A stretch of DNA of 64,000 nucleotides from Adenophora triphylla var. japonica. Taxonomy: Eukaryota > Streptophyta > Magnoliopsida > Asterales > Campanulaceae. Positions 20,337-31,098 of the stretch are shown in pieces (the stretch's first letter is position 1; the number at the start of each line of letters is the position of its first letter). The stretch is taken from NCBI GenBank assembly GCA_022495995.1, contig JAFEMH010005390.1:100825-164824 (forward strand), in the 5' to 3' direction. Both the position numbers and the translations under genes were made by a program. The notes under the pieces are model-generated. The model ran no database searches and had not been told where the DNA came from. It saw only the letters and a program-made list of their open reading frames with translations.

Positions 20337-22592
20337 CTACACAGCGAATATCCGGTTCCGGAGTACGTGGTTCATCTTCGGTGACCTCCGACCATGGTCA
20401 TCATGAACCGTTCTGCTCCCACCCGAGTTAGGAATATCCACCTCTACAATTTCCGGTTCCGAACTAGTGTCATCAGATGCCCCCTTTCTGTCCTTGTACA
20501 AAACCTGTTCATTGAATACCACATCTCGACTACGAATAATTCTATGATTTTGGTCATCCCAAAACTTGTACCCGAAGTCATCCCCGCCATACCCAATAAA
20601 TGTACACTTAACAGATTTTGCATCTAATTTAGTTCTCTCAGCAGAATCAACATGAACATAAGAAACGCAGCCAAATATGAGAAGAAAGGACAGATTTACC
20701 TGCTTGCCACTCCAAGCTTCCTCTGGAATTCCATTCCCCAATGGTACCGATGGTCCCCGATTGATCAAGAAAGCTGCCGTGTCAACTGCATATGCCCAAA
20801 ACGTCTTCGGAAGTCCACACTTCAATCTCATACTTCTAGCCCGCTCATTCAATGTTCTGTTCATCCTCTCTGCTACCACGTTGAGTTGAGGTGTCCGCTT
20901 TGGATTCTTTTCCATACGAATACCATTCGCAGTACAATATTCCCTAAACTCACCAAGCTCATACTCCCCACCATTGTCTGATCTCAAGCACTTAAGCTTA
21001 AGTCCCGTCTGATTCTCCACCAAGGCCCTCCACTTCTTGAACACCTCGAAAGCCTCATCTTTCCCCTTCAAGAAATAAACTCAGACCTTCCTTGTAGAAT
21101 CGTCAATGAAAGTCATGTAATATGACGCACCACCCGAAGACGTAGGAGATGGCCCCCACAAGTCCGTGTGAACCAATTCCAACTTTGCTTCCCTCAAACC
21201 CCTACCTGTCCTCGAGAAATTATTTCTCCCCTGTTTGCCAAACATACAATCCTCGCAGATCCCCACGTTGACTGTCTTCAAACCCGGTAGTAGTCCCTTT
21301 GAACAAAGCACCTTCATCCCCGTCTCACTCATGTGACCCAATCGACAGTGCCACAAATCCGTATCACCCTTGGCTGCTGCCACCGCGATACTATCCTTGG
21401 TGTTATTCGCCAAATACAAAGTCCCCTCCTTATTACCCCGAGCGATCTCACAATCCTCCTTGGTAATAACCCAGTTCCTGCAGCCGAATGTCACCTTGTA
21501 ACCTTCTTCGTCCAACTGCCCAACTGAAAGTAGGTTCTTTTTCAAACCCGGAATGTGCCTGACCCCGTTCAGATTTAAGACCTTCCCGTCTGATGCTCCT
21601 ATTCTGACATCCCCCTTCCCCTTGATTTCCAAAGGCTCGCCATCCGCCAGATAGACCTTACCAAAATCACCGGAAGTGTAATTCTCCATCTCTTCCTTAT
21701 GCCCGCAAGAGTGGAATGATGCCCCCGAATCCATCACCCATGATTCTAGTGCACTACTAACACTCAAAACCAGTACATCATCACCTTCGACTGTCACATT
21801 CACCTGATTGCCCTTACGATTTGGACAATCCCTCTTGAAGTGTCCCAATTCCTTACAATGATAGCATTGAACAGATCCCTTAGCAACCTTTGGTTTGTCT
21901 TTGGTCTCACCAGCTTTGCCCTTACCACTCACCACGTTCTCCCTAGATTCGGTTCTCCCTTGTTTGCTAGTACCCGGCTTCCCCTTGCTAGTAGTAGCTA
22001 AAGCCGATCCCGAAGCACTCGATGTCCCCAACTTCTTCATGCGATTTTCTTCGGCCAAAAGAAAGTCTTTAACATCATCATACTTCAATTTCTTCTTACC
22101 TGCTGAAGCGTTGATCGCTGTCACCGTTCCGCTCCAACTTGCTGGTAAAGAAGCTAGCAACAAACACGCATGAACCTCATCATCGAACTTGATCTCCACC
22201 GCTGTCAATGAGTCTATAACATCCATAAACTCATCGATGTGCTTAGCCAAGGATCCTCCCTCTTGCGTCTTGAGACTACCCATCTTACGTATCAAATCAA
22301 CCTTATTTGCAGCAGATGGAGTTTCAAATCTCTCAGTAAGATAATCCAATAGCTCCTTGGTGGTTGTCGCCTTCTTGGTAGTCTTTGCAATCCACTTTGA
22401 CAAAGTAGATCTGACCACCCCTAGGGCTTTCCGATCCATGAGTTCCCATTCTTCCTGATCTTCATCTTCCGGTTTGACACCCTTCAGAGGCTTATAGAGA
22501 TCTTTGTTGTACAAAAGATCCTCAATCTGCATCCTCCAATATCCGTAGTCAGACCCATCAAATTTCTCAACCGCCTGTTTGTCCTTGCCCAT
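20337..22592 (-). pseudogene. Gag, protease and integrase (element C, copia)
   Basis: The ATG at 22592 gives MGKDKQAVEKFDGSDYGYWR, the usual start of plant copia Gag. The UBN2-type gag domain follows, then the zinc knuckle CYHCKELGHFKRDC, protease SWVMDSGASFHSCGH, the pre-integrase LWHCRLGHMSETGMKVL with CEDCMFGKQ, and the integrase core HTDLWGPSPTSSGGASYYMT. One in-frame TGA near 21080, where tryptophan is expected, interrupts the core. Reading then continues in the next ORF with CLRSDNGGEYELGEFREYC and the catalytic-Glu region ERMNRTLNERARSMRL. The ORF upstream of 22592 (to 22733) runs into the LTR and is not taken as coding. Confidence 0.9.
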
Positions 22593-22634
22593 TCTTGATT
22601 GCTTGGAACAACTCCCTTGATCTTGAAACCAAAA

Positions 22635-22646
22635 GCTCTGATACCA
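22635..22646 (-). other. Primer binding site, element C (tRNA-iMet)
   Basis: Two bases inside the LTR the minus strand reads TGGTATCAGAGC, the standard plant initiator-Met primer site. Confidence 0.93.
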
Positions 22647-22648
22647 GT

Positions 22649-23216
22649 TGTTGTGAATATTGGCCCTCCACACCCAAGCAAACCACAAGAATAATAATCG
22701 CACACAAACAAAGCACAAGAAATCAGAAAACACAGAAAAGACACAAGAAATTGTTAACCCAGTTCACCAATTTGATTGGCTACGTCTGGGGGCACTACCA
22801 AGCCAGGATCTTGCACTATATATGTAGAATTTTGTGTTACAATGAGTCTAGGGGAGGAATACAACTTAAATATATATTAGGGGAACAAACCTAACCCTAG
22901 ATGGACAAGGGAACCCGAAAATACGTCAAAAAAGAGTCCAGATTTTCTTCCACCCGACACATGGGCGGTCGCCCAAGTGCCCATGGGCGGTCGCCCAAGC
23001 CAAGAATTCCTCCGAACCAAAACCTCTGTACACATGCGCGATCGCCCATGACCCCCTGCGCGGCCGCCCACAGCAAAGATCAACAAACGGTGAACCTGCT
23101 GTATAACTGGGCGGTCGCCCATCATCACCTGGGCGGTCGCCCATGACGACAGAGCCCTCGATGAATTTTCTCCCTTTTGCTCCGAAGTCTAACCCGGTTG
23201 GTCTTCTATCCCAACA
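22649..23216 (-). repeat. Element C 5' LTR (568 bp)
   Basis: TG...CA ends with TGTTG/CAACA. It is complete and serves as the reference that revealed the split 3' LTR. It holds six CG palindromes and a TATA-like stretch on the minus strand. Confidence 0.95.
22869..23142 (-). promoter_or_regulatory. Element C LTR promoter: six palindromes upstream of a TATA-like box
   Basis: GGGCGGTCGCCC occurs at 22963, 22985, 23109 and 23131. Variants GCGCGATCGCCC (23036) and GCGCGGCCGCCC (23058) bring it to six copies in about 180 bp. On the minus strand these lie upstream of TAATATATATTTA (22879-22868). Confidence 0.75.
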
Positions 23217-23876
23217 TTAACGACTGAATTTGCATTTAACAACATGACGAACCGGACGATGAAGAAGATACCTTTTGAGATTGTGTATCAACGGCCTCCT
23301 ATGCATACTCTTGACCTGATTCCTTTGCCTAGAGTTCCGGGGTATATTATTGCAGCTGAAAACATGGCGGAGATGATTGATGCGGTTCAGACGGAAGTCA
23401 AGAAGAACATTGAAGCTTCAAATGCCAAGTACAAGGAGATTGTGGATAGCGGCGTCGTTTGAAGGTATTTGCTGTTGATGACTTGGTGATGGTTAATTTG
23501 CGTACGTAACGGGTTCCTCAAGGTACATATCACAAGCTTCATCCCAAGAAGATTGGGCCTTGTCGGATATTGAAGAAGATCAATGACAATACCTATGTTG
23601 TTGATTTGCCCGAGGGATGGAATATTTCTAATACTTTTAATGTTGCGGACTTGGTTGAATTCCACCCTGATGTTCCCCTTTATTTGGATATGGATTCGGG
23701 GACGAATCCTTTTGAAGTGGAGGCGAATGATGTCGTAGGTGGGAGCAGCCAAGATGAAAGGAGGGACCTTGCAGCAAACCTGGACAGCGGCCTTGGTGAG
23801 TCGTGCGACGCAATCAGACAAGGAGCACGACTCGTGCTTACAAGCACGACTCGTTCCGAAATCCTGCATGAGTGAT
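23217..23876 (+). pseudogene. Integrase, C-terminal part (element D)
   Basis: It resumes after element C with TEFAFNNMTNRTMKKIPFEI and YQRPPMHTLDLIPLP. A frameshift near 23460 breaks the frame, and it continues as GTYHKLHPKKIGPCRILKKI then VVDLPEGWNISNTFNVADLV, the conserved chromovirus integrase tail. The last 50 residues (after TNPFEV) show no chromodomain; CRM elements carry a different CR motif there, which I cannot confirm. The ORF probably runs into the 3' LTR. Confidence 0.88.
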
Positions 23877-24300
23877 TTTGGCGTCACGCTTCGTATCACG
23901 ACTGTAGAAGGAGGGCACGACTCGTGAAGGAGGTCACGAGTCGTGACAGACGCGTTTTCAGAATCTGAATTGTTTCCTTATTCCTGTTTTGACGTTTTAT
24001 TTTTGGGCTTTTTGTCTTTTCCTTTTTCCAAGTTAATTAGGGTTATGTGGGGAGTATTTAAACTTGTTTTAGTTTCTTAAAAACATTAGTCTCTTTTATC
24101 AATTGAATTCAGTTTGCATCTTGCAAAATTCTTGGTCAATTTTATTGGCTTGCAGAAGGATTTCTTAGGAAGTTCTTGTTATCTAAGAAATTGCGATTTC
24201 TTGCAGAAGGTTTTGATTTCGGTCGGATCTTGATTACTATTCCGCTGAGTTACTTTACATCACTGACCCAATCCGCGAGCCTGCAGGTCACAGGCTTACT
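23725..24300 (+). repeat. Likely 3' LTR of element D (boundaries uncertain)
   Basis: Position after pol, the palindrome cluster, a TATA-like box and the 5'-UTR-like sequence after it all fit an LTR. No second copy is in the window, so both ends are guesses. Confidence 0.45.
23825..24063 (+). promoter_or_regulatory. Element D LTR promoter: CACGACTCGTG palindromes and TATA-like box
   Basis: GCACGACTCGTGC (23825-23837), GCACGACTCGTT (23844-23855), GCACGACTCGTG (23915-23926) and GTCACGAGTCGTGAC (23933-23947) precede TATTTAAAC (24055-24063). The same palindrome recurs in the LTRs of element F. Confidence 0.65.
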
Positions 24301-24427
24301 CTAAATCTTTTCTTTTTCTTTTTTAATCTCAAGAGACTAAGGTAAGTTTCTACTACAAATTTGATACATTCACTTCCTATAATCCATCATATGAATGCTT
24401 TATTCAATACACTTCATATATATAATA

Positions 24428-24660
24428 CTCCCTCCGACCCAAAATGTTTGTCCCATTTGACTTTTTTGTTGAATTTTGACCACAAATTTATGAGAGATTA
24501 ATCATGTTCATGAAATTCTAAAAGTTGTTGTTGATAATATTATTAATGGTGAATCAATAGGAATTTTTAGAATTTCATGAACATAATTAAATTGTCATAT
24601 ATTTGTGATCAAAGTTCAACCAAAAAGTCAAATGGGACAAACATTTTGGGAAGGAGGGAG
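24428..24660. mobile_element. Stowaway-type MITE (233 bp)
   Basis: CTCCCTCCGACCCAAAATG at the left and its complement at 24622-24660 form terminal inverted repeats of nearly 40 bases. TA target duplications flank it (24426-24427 and 24661-24662). It codes for nothing and would be mobilised by a Tc1/mariner-type transposase in trans. It ends 15 bases from the stop codon of the stress-protein gene, so it probably provides that gene's 3' UTR. Confidence 0.95.
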
Positions 24661-24675
24661 TATATGGTAAGTTTC

Positions 24676-26564
24676 TCAGGACTCTGCTTTGGGCTTGAAG
24701 CAGCAGGCAAATGTGTCATTTATTTGATCCTGCACTTGCCCAAATTTTGGACTTGTAACATTGGCACGTGGAGAAGGAGTTGTAGGAGACTCTATTTTAA
24801 ACTCCTCTTCTCTCACTTCCTTTCCTTCACATATGATCTTAACATCGCAGAACTCAGGTGCGTTCTTCAGTATTTCATCAACTGTTCCGCTCCCTCTCTT
24901 GCTCCTCATTTTCCTGTTGAACCACACCAATATAACCTATTACTTTGAGAATATAATGATGCATGATGTTTCAAAGAAAGCAATTGAACAAGTTGTACCT
25001 TAGAGTGGATTTGGAGGTACCTAAAACCAACTTTCTTATGTTGAGGATAGGAATGAGGTTCAATATTGCTTTCCCTTCCATGTCACTTTCAATCAGTATG
25101 GTTTCAACTCTAACCTGCGCTCCGGTTTTAAATATCATTACGGTGAACTGATGAATCGTGCATGCGTGTGTGTCTACATGTGTGCGTGCGCAAGTACCTT
25201 TGAAGCAGAGCAGAGATGAAGGAAGTTCCCAAGGAAATCTCTCCTCTTGATTCTTTCTTGGATCATGAAGGTCTCCTTCTGTTCTGGGTTTGCTTGACTT
25301 ATTGGAAGTTTTCCTACTGTATCATTACAAGTGACATACTATCAGTTATTGATTCTCTGCTCTCCCCACACATGCAGATACACAATGAATCTTCACTTTT
25401 TCTATTACAAGGCTAAACATTTAGCAACAAGAAATTATATCCGCACTATGTAATTAGGAATTAGTTGATGGGGTATCACGTATCGGCAATTGAAAGAAAA
25501 ATTGCCTAATATATAAAAGTGTCCGCCCACTGAATTATTAGTATGAGACATTTTTGAAGATAATCCAAATACAAATTCGAACGAAATAGGCCCAAAACGG
25601 ATAATATCATACAAAAATGTGGAGTGGTGGAGGTTGTATGTAGTAACACCAAAAAGTAGCCATCCAAAGTGACTTCCACTCTAAAGGTGGTCCTGACCAA
25701 AGCTTTAGACTTTTAGAGTTAGGCAATGACTTTAATGACTTTTGGTGGTTGACAAACTCAAAAACAACCCAAAAACGAATTTAGGACATGTACAAAACTG
25801 CAAATTTGTTACGGTGTGACAGCAATTGGTTCATCTTATGGTCAGCAAAAATTAAATGAACGGAAGAGGTATGCCTTTAAATTCCCATCTAATCTAAAAC
25901 TGCAACCATTTTAAAATAAATAAAAAATATAGTAAATCTAACGTTGCAACAGTTTAATATCGGCCGAAATATACATGCTAAAGTGAATCCGTAGGCAAGG
26001 ACTTCTAACTTTTTCGTGGGGATCAAAGATAAAGATAGAAACAAAAAAAGAACCTCTCCGGCAAAAGTCAACAAGCTGAGTTCATATATCTTTTGTGTGT
26101 GAGTGAGTGAGTGAGAGAGAGAGAGAGAGAGAGAGCTTACAAGGGGTAGCGATGTAACGCAATTCAGGGAAGACATGGATAAGATAAACAACTGTGTTAG
26201 AAGTCGGATCATTGGAATATAGAGCACGATCAATAACATTCTTGAGTGTCCAAACAAGTGCATCCATACTAATTTCCTTGTTCATTTTCGTGACAACAAC
26301 ATAAATAACATGATTTTCACCGTTTGGACCGATTTCAAACGAGAATTGGCTGCTCTCATAATCTTCTTTTATAGGCGACATTCGCGTATGATTCTTAATC
26401 TCAAACAAGTCCCTCGAGTGCTCCTCCTCCTCCTCTATCTCTACCTCGATCTCACAACCACGACTAGTATGACAGGTGGTTGTATAAAATCCGGATGCCG
26501 TGATAAACTCTTCATCAGGTGGTGAGGGCCAGTCTTCCATGTGTTTGGCAACCGGAGAAGCCAT
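24676..26564 (-). CDS. Universal-stress-protein-like (USP domain) host gene, four exons
   Basis: The exons I place on the minus strand are 26564-26141, 25316-25198, 25114-24999 and 24913-24676, all with GT/AG borders, giving 298 codons plus stop. The N-terminal ~85 residues are acidic and unstructured (EVEIEEEEEHSRDLFEI). The USP fold starts at VIYVVVTKMNKEISMDAL and passes through YLIHVFPELRYIATPLGKLP and VRVETILIESDMEGKAILNL to RKLVLGTSKSTLR, near the usual nucleotide-loop region. The basic SKRGSGTVDEIL stretch and a C-terminal extension follow. Similar domains occur alone or at the N-terminus of plant U-box kinases; no kinase or U-box is seen here. It is the only intact host gene in the window. 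Intron 1 contains a (GA)n run at 26105-26135. Confidence 0.88.
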
Positions 26565-26953
26565 ACTTTCCTGGCGAAGTTACAAAGGAAAAGAGTGCCA
26601 AGTTGAATGGTTTTGTGTATATATATATATTGTCTGGTTATGTCTGGTTAGTGCACTTTGATAAAAAGGCTAGACGAGAGAGAAGAGTATTTAAATGTGT
26701 TAGAAAAATATTGGCATTATGTGCCCCTCATTTCCTCCGAGAATATTCAAAGAAAACGAATGGTAGCCCAGTAGACAAAATGTCAACAATTGTAATTTTT
26801 ATTTTATAAATGAATGTCACTATATTTCTTATTTTTTTTCTTTACTATATACGTCGTTCCTCTTCATTTTTTAAAAATTGTTGTCCCTTGATAAATTAAA
26901 TATTATCCAAAGCACACTATTCGAAAGGTGTCATTCATAAGTTTATAAGTTTA
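26565..26953. other. Upstream region of the stress-protein gene
   Basis: Non-coding and A/T-rich, with a short (TA)n run near 26620-26630. It would hold the promoter of the gene at 26564; no element is sharp enough to call. Confidence 0.4.
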
Positions 26954-27413
26954 TGTTGGGTTTGGTGTCATTTAAGTTAAGAATTCATAAATTAGGAGAT
27001 TAATCAAGCAAATTCGAAATTCCTGACTGACACAGGCAAGGGGAGCGACCGCACGATATGGGGCGCGCAATCCCGCCAAGTTTTTGCCAAGAGCGAGCGA
27101 TCGCGCCCTTATTGGGGCGTTCGCACGGGTGCCGTTTTGAGAAAAGGGGCGATCTCGCCCTCAGTCCGGAAAGGCCTGTCAGTGGCAGATTTTTTGGCTC
27201 AAGGTTGAAAACCCTTTAGGGTTAGAAGTAGGCAATATAAATAGAGCGTACCTCCAATCATGTTTGTAGTTGCGTTTGTTCTTCTTTTTCTCTAGATCTA
27301 GGGTTTGCACAGACATGAATTCTTTGCCAAGAATTCGTGCATTTGATTAGAGATTTTAATCGATTGATTTTCAGAAGATAATAATATTCTCTCCTTCTGT
27401 TCGTATACACTTT
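26954..27413 (+). repeat. Element E 5' LTR (3' end missing)
   Basis: It starts TGTTGGG and matches 30590-31010 over 'gattaatcaagcaaattcgaaatt', the palindrome region and 'aatataaatagagc'. The match is lost near 27413, before the end reached by the 3' LTR. Confidence 0.78.
27045..27243 (+). promoter_or_regulatory. Element E LTR promoter: GCGATCGC-type palindromes and TATA box
   Basis: GCGATCGC (27097-27104) and GGGCGATCTCGCCC (27147-27160), plus degenerate versions near 27045-27070 and 27115-27125, precede TATAAATA (27236-27243). The 3' LTR has the same layout (about 30705-30782, TATA at 30840). Confidence 0.65.
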
Positions 27414-27433
27414 TTCTCTTTCCTACATCACTT

Positions 27434-27513
27434 TCCTTAATTCTCGTACATGACCCATTTTGAGACATTTCAGGCGGGACGGAGGGAGTATATTTTATAC
27501 TCCTTCCTTTCCG
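27434..27513. mobile_element. Stowaway MITE fragments
   Basis: 'gacggagggagta' (27478-27490) is a right-hand Stowaway end preceded by typical subterminal sequence ('gacccattttgagacattt'). A few bases on, 'tactccttcctttccg' looks like the start of another. Both are truncated. Confidence 0.6.
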
Positions 27514-29119
27514 TGCAATAGGTTCAATTCCCCCTGGAATCTTATATGTGGATATATATACCATGAGTTTCAGGATCCTTTGGAGTCCCCCGGGGCACAG
27601 CCGAACGGTTACAAAAGCAGCATTGCTGGACTTGCAACCTCAGCGTGGGGAGTTCGAATCTTGGCAGGAGCAGCCAATTAATTGGTGATGTAAGAGTAAT
27701 GTAAATGCCATGTAGGATGGCTCCCTTGGGGCCAGGAGTATAAGGGGTGCTGTCACTCTGACTACCTTGGGCATATCCCGCGATTTACCTCCGCCAGTCA
27801 CTGAGGGGTCGGTAGCTGGTGATCCAGGATTAGTCCGGCGAAGCTGGAAACCTGGTAATAAAATAAAATTATGTCTGAGGCTTTGTGTGGAGATTAAGAA
27901 AAAATATAAATGGCGAAACTGGAACCTGGGTATCAAAAAAAAAATTATGTTTGAGGCTTTGTGTGGAGATTAAGAAAAAATATAAATGGTGCAAGTGTTA
28001 TAATTATAAAAAGTGAAGTAAGAGAGATTATGAGTAGGAAAATAAGTAAGTTAATTATTGTTGTGAATATAAACGTAAAGTAAAGAAGAGAATGAGTGAA
28101 AAAAATAATAAATAGTTTTTTGTCATTTGAAAAATAAAAATCTTATATAAAACACTTAAAATGGCAAAATATAAATATTTTAGGATGTTAATTTTTTTAT
28201 TTAAAAAAAAAAAACTATAGCATTGGTGGTAAAAAAAAAAAAAATTGTAAGTAATGACTATGGATTGGGAAGGGTGGGGTCAGGAGTGTGAGATTGGGTA
28301 TTTGTATATGAGTGGAGGGAGGCTGCGAATGTTTGTAAGCCATCGGTCTGCGAATTTATTCTGAGACTGATGGCTTGCAAACATTCGCAGCCTCCCTCCA
28401 CTCATATACAAATACCCAATCTCACACTCCTGACCCCACCCTTTCCAATCCATAGTCATTACTTACAATTTTTATTTTTTTTACCACCAATGCTATAGTT
28501 TTTTTTTTAAATAAAAAAATTAACATCCTAAAATATTTATATTTTGCCATTTTAAGTGTTTTATATAAGATTTTTATTTTTCAAATGACAAAAAACTATT
28601 TATTATTTTTTTCACTCATTCTCTTCTTTACTTTACGTTTATATTCACAACAATAATTAACTTACTTATTTTCCTACCCATAATCTCTCTTACTTCACTT
28701 TTTATAATTATAACACTTGCACCATTTATATTTTTTCTTAATCTCCACACAAAGCCTCAAACATAATTTTTTTTTTGATTACCAGGTTCCCAGCTTCGGT
28801 GGACTAATCCTGAACCACCAGCTACCGACTCCTCAGTGACTGGCGGAGGTAAATCACGGGATATGCCCGAGGTAGTCAGAGTGACAGCACCCCTTATACT
28901 CCTGGCCCCAAGGGAGCCATCCTACATGGCATTTACATCACTCTTACATCACCAATTAATTGGCTGCTCCTGCCAAGATTCGAACTCCCCACGCTGAGGT
29001 TGCAAGTCCAAAGAATGCCGCTAGAACCGCTCGCCCTGTGCCTGGGACTCCAAAGGATCCTGAAACTCATGGTATATATATCCACATATAAGATTCCAGG
29101 GGGAATTGAACCTATTGCA
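27514..29119. repeat. Large near-perfect inverted repeat (foldback), arms about 0.8 kb
   Basis: The left arm 27514-28349 is the reverse complement of 28364-29119, with a 14-base loop (28350-28363). Arms differ by scattered substitutions. The left arm also has a roughly 70-bp tandem duplication ('ttgtgtggagattaagaaaaaatataaatgg' twice, about 27860-27990) that is absent on the right, which explains the length difference. Each arm contains 'gagttcgaatcttggcagg', like a tRNA-type B box, and further in an A-rich stretch, so a SINE-like unit may be inside. No ORF of note. Confidence 0.9.
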
Positions 29120-30524
29120 AGTGGGTCTTCAAAAAAAAGGAAGATATGTCACCATCAGAGGGGTAAAGTATAAAGATCGTGTAGTTGCAAGGGGTTTCAC
29201 ACAGCGGGAGGGCGTTGACTACAATGATATATTCTCACCAGTGGTTAGACACACTTCTATCACAGTGCTATTAGCAATGGTGGTACATCAGGATTTGGAG
29301 CTCGAGCAGCTAGATGTGAAAACAACTTTTCTATATGGAGAGTTGGAGGAGGAGATTTATATGACACAACCAGATAAGTTTCAGGTTTCGAGAAAAAATA
29401 CCATGTGTGTAGGTTTAAAAAGTCATTGCATGGTATCAAACAATCGCCTAGGCGGTGGTACAAGCGGTTTGACAGCTATATGACAGAGATTGGCGAGGAA
29501 CGCGTATGACTATTGTGTGTATCACAATAAGTTAGTGGATGGTTCGATCATCTACCTGGTTCTTTATGTTGACGATATGTTGATATCGGCTGTCAAGAAG
29601 TCAGATTTTAAGAAGTTGAAGGGTCTACTGTCTGCAGGGTTCGAGATGAAGGATTTGGGTACGGCAAAGAAAATTCTGGGTATGGATATCTATAGAGATA
29701 AAAGCAAACGAAAACTGTTCTTATCTCAGAAAGGTTACATCAAGAAAGTTTTATAGATGTTTGACATGTCTACAGCAAAGCCTTTAAATTCTCCAAGTGC
29801 AGCGAATGCACGTCTGTTTATTGCTTTTTGCACATAAGTCGAATGAGGAGAAATAGTACATGGCTCAAGTACCCTATGATAGTGCAGTTGGTAGTTTGAT
29901 GTATGTTATGGTTTGCACTAGGCCAGATCTTGCTCATGATGTTAGTGTTGTTAGTAGGTTCATGGAGAATCCTGATAAGGAACATTGCCAAGCAGTGAAG
30001 AGGATCTTCAGGTACCTTAGGGGTAGATCAGATGTTAGGATCATTTATAGAGGCGGTACATAATGTGCAGTTGAGGGTTTTTGTGATTCAGACTACTCTA
30101 GGATGTTGACACGAGTAAAACTATGACCGGGTATGTGTTAACTCTTGGTGGGTCGATTGTTAGTTGGAAGACTACTCTAAAATCTATAATGACGTTGTCT
30201 ACTACAGAGACGGATTACATGGCATTGACAGAAGATGCTAAAGAGGGGATATGGCTAAGGGATTCGATCAGCGACCTTGGGTTATATCAGGATCAAGCTA
30301 TAACATTTTGTGACAGTTTGAGTGCAATTTGTTTGATCAAGGATCAAGTTCATCACAAGAGGACCAATCACATAGATGTGAGGTGTCATTTTCTGAGGAG
30401 TGAGAAGCGGATCAAGGTGAAGAAAGTGGGTTCTGAGGACAATCCTGCTGACATATTCACGAATTCCGTTCCAACTAGCAAGTTGCAACATTTTTTGGAC
30501 ATGCTGAATGTTCGCAGCTATTAG
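29120..30524 (+). pseudogene. Reverse transcriptase-RNase H remnant (element E, copia)
   Basis: It reads from WVFKKK into GFTQREGVDYNDIFSPVVRH and LEQLDVKTTFLYGELEEEIY. After a break, LVLYVDDMLISA carries the catalytic Asp pair and FEMKDLGTAKKILGMDIYRD follows. RNase H shows as DSAVGSLMYVMVCTRPDLAH and TGYVLTLGGSIVSWK, ending DNPADIFTNSV. Stops or frameshifts fall near 29483, 29756, 29860 and 30063. Everything N-terminal to the RT fingers is missing. Confidence 0.88.
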
Positions 30525-30589
30525 ATAGCATTTGAGGCAGAGGGGGAGTTCCAGTTATGATTTAGAGTTTAGATGTCAATGTGGAGATT

Positions 30590-31098
30590 TGTTGCCATCT
30601 AAGTTGGAGACGCCTAAATTAGGGGATTAATCAAGCAAATTCGAAATTCTGACACAGCCGAGGGAAGTGACTGCGCGATATGGGGCGCGTGACCTCGCCA
30701 AGTTTCTGCCAAGAGCGAGCGGTCGCGCCCTTATTGGGACGATCGCGCGGGTGCCATTTTGTGGAAAGGGGTGATCGCGCCCTCAGTCCGGAAAGGCTTG
30801 TCAGCGATGGATTTTTGGCTCAAGGTTAGGAGTAGGCAATATAAATAGAGCCTACCCCCAACCATATTTGTAGTTGATTTTGCTTATTTGTTTTTCTAGA
30901 TATAGGATTTGGACACACATGAATTCTTTGCCAATAATTCGTGTATTATATTAGAGATTGTAATCGGTTGATTTCCAAAAGATAATAATATTATCTCACT
31001 CTGCCCATGTACGTATACAAGTTGGTGAATCACATATATCTGTGTGTTGTGTGATTGTTGTTTGTTTTATATCTTTTGCATAGACTCTATTCTAACAA
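30590..31098 (+). repeat. Element E 3' LTR
   Basis: It starts TGTTGCCATC after a purine-rich stretch and ends near TTCTAACA. It contains the palindrome region and the TATA box at 30840-30847. Confidence 0.72.

Larger units (their letters stand above)
1885..23216 (-). mobile_element. Element C: full-length Ty1/copia element, interrupted by element A
   Basis: The outer ends are TGTTGTGAAT at 1885 and CCCAACA at 23216, flanked by the perfect 5-bp duplication TTAAC (1880-1884 and 23217-23221). The element reads on the minus strand: 5' LTR at the high-coordinate end, tRNA-iMet primer site, gag-protease-integrase, RT-RNase H, purine tract, 3' LTR. The 3' LTR is split by the 16.1-kb element A (2294-18441). 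Removing A leaves an element of about 5.2 kb. Pol carries at least one nonsense mutation and a frame disruption between the integrase and RT parts. Confidence 0.93.
1..24300 (+). mobile_element. Element D: truncated CRM-like Ty3/gypsy chromovirus, split by nested insertions
   Basis: Protease, reverse transcriptase and the integrase core run on the plus strand up to 1884. The integrase C-terminus resumes at 23217, after the nested copia element C. The TTAAC before the insertion (1880-1884) is repeated after it (23217-23221), and the integrase reading continues across the junction. RT and integrase wording ([41 protein letters not shown]) is typical of the CRM/Reina side of the plant chromoviruses; that lineage call is from memory of the family. 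The 5' part lies outside the window. RNase H and most of the integrase zinc finger are deleted near 1409. The right boundary is approximate because no second LTR is present for comparison. Confidence 0.85.
26954..31098 (+). mobile_element. Element E: decayed Ty1/copia element
   Basis: Two related LTRs (26954-27413 and 30590-31098) flank RT-RNase H remnants (29120-30524). Gag, protease, integrase and the start of RT are missing. Their place is taken by MITE fragments and a 1.6-kb inverted repeat. The LTRs differ at many positions and pol is broken in several places, so this is an older insertion than A or F. Confidence 0.8.

Noticed and set aside
25500..25720. Possible further MITE or LTR fragment in intron 1 of the stress-protein gene
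   Set aside because: No terminal repeats or target duplication could be found; the sequence only has a transposon-like look.
26105..26135. (GA)n run as a possible regulatory element
   Set aside because: It lies in the first intron beside the splice donor and is an ordinary microsatellite.
28970..28995. tRNA-like B box in the foldback arms as a tRNA gene
   Set aside because: No acceptor stem or anticodon arm is seen; at most it is a SINE-type promoter remnant.
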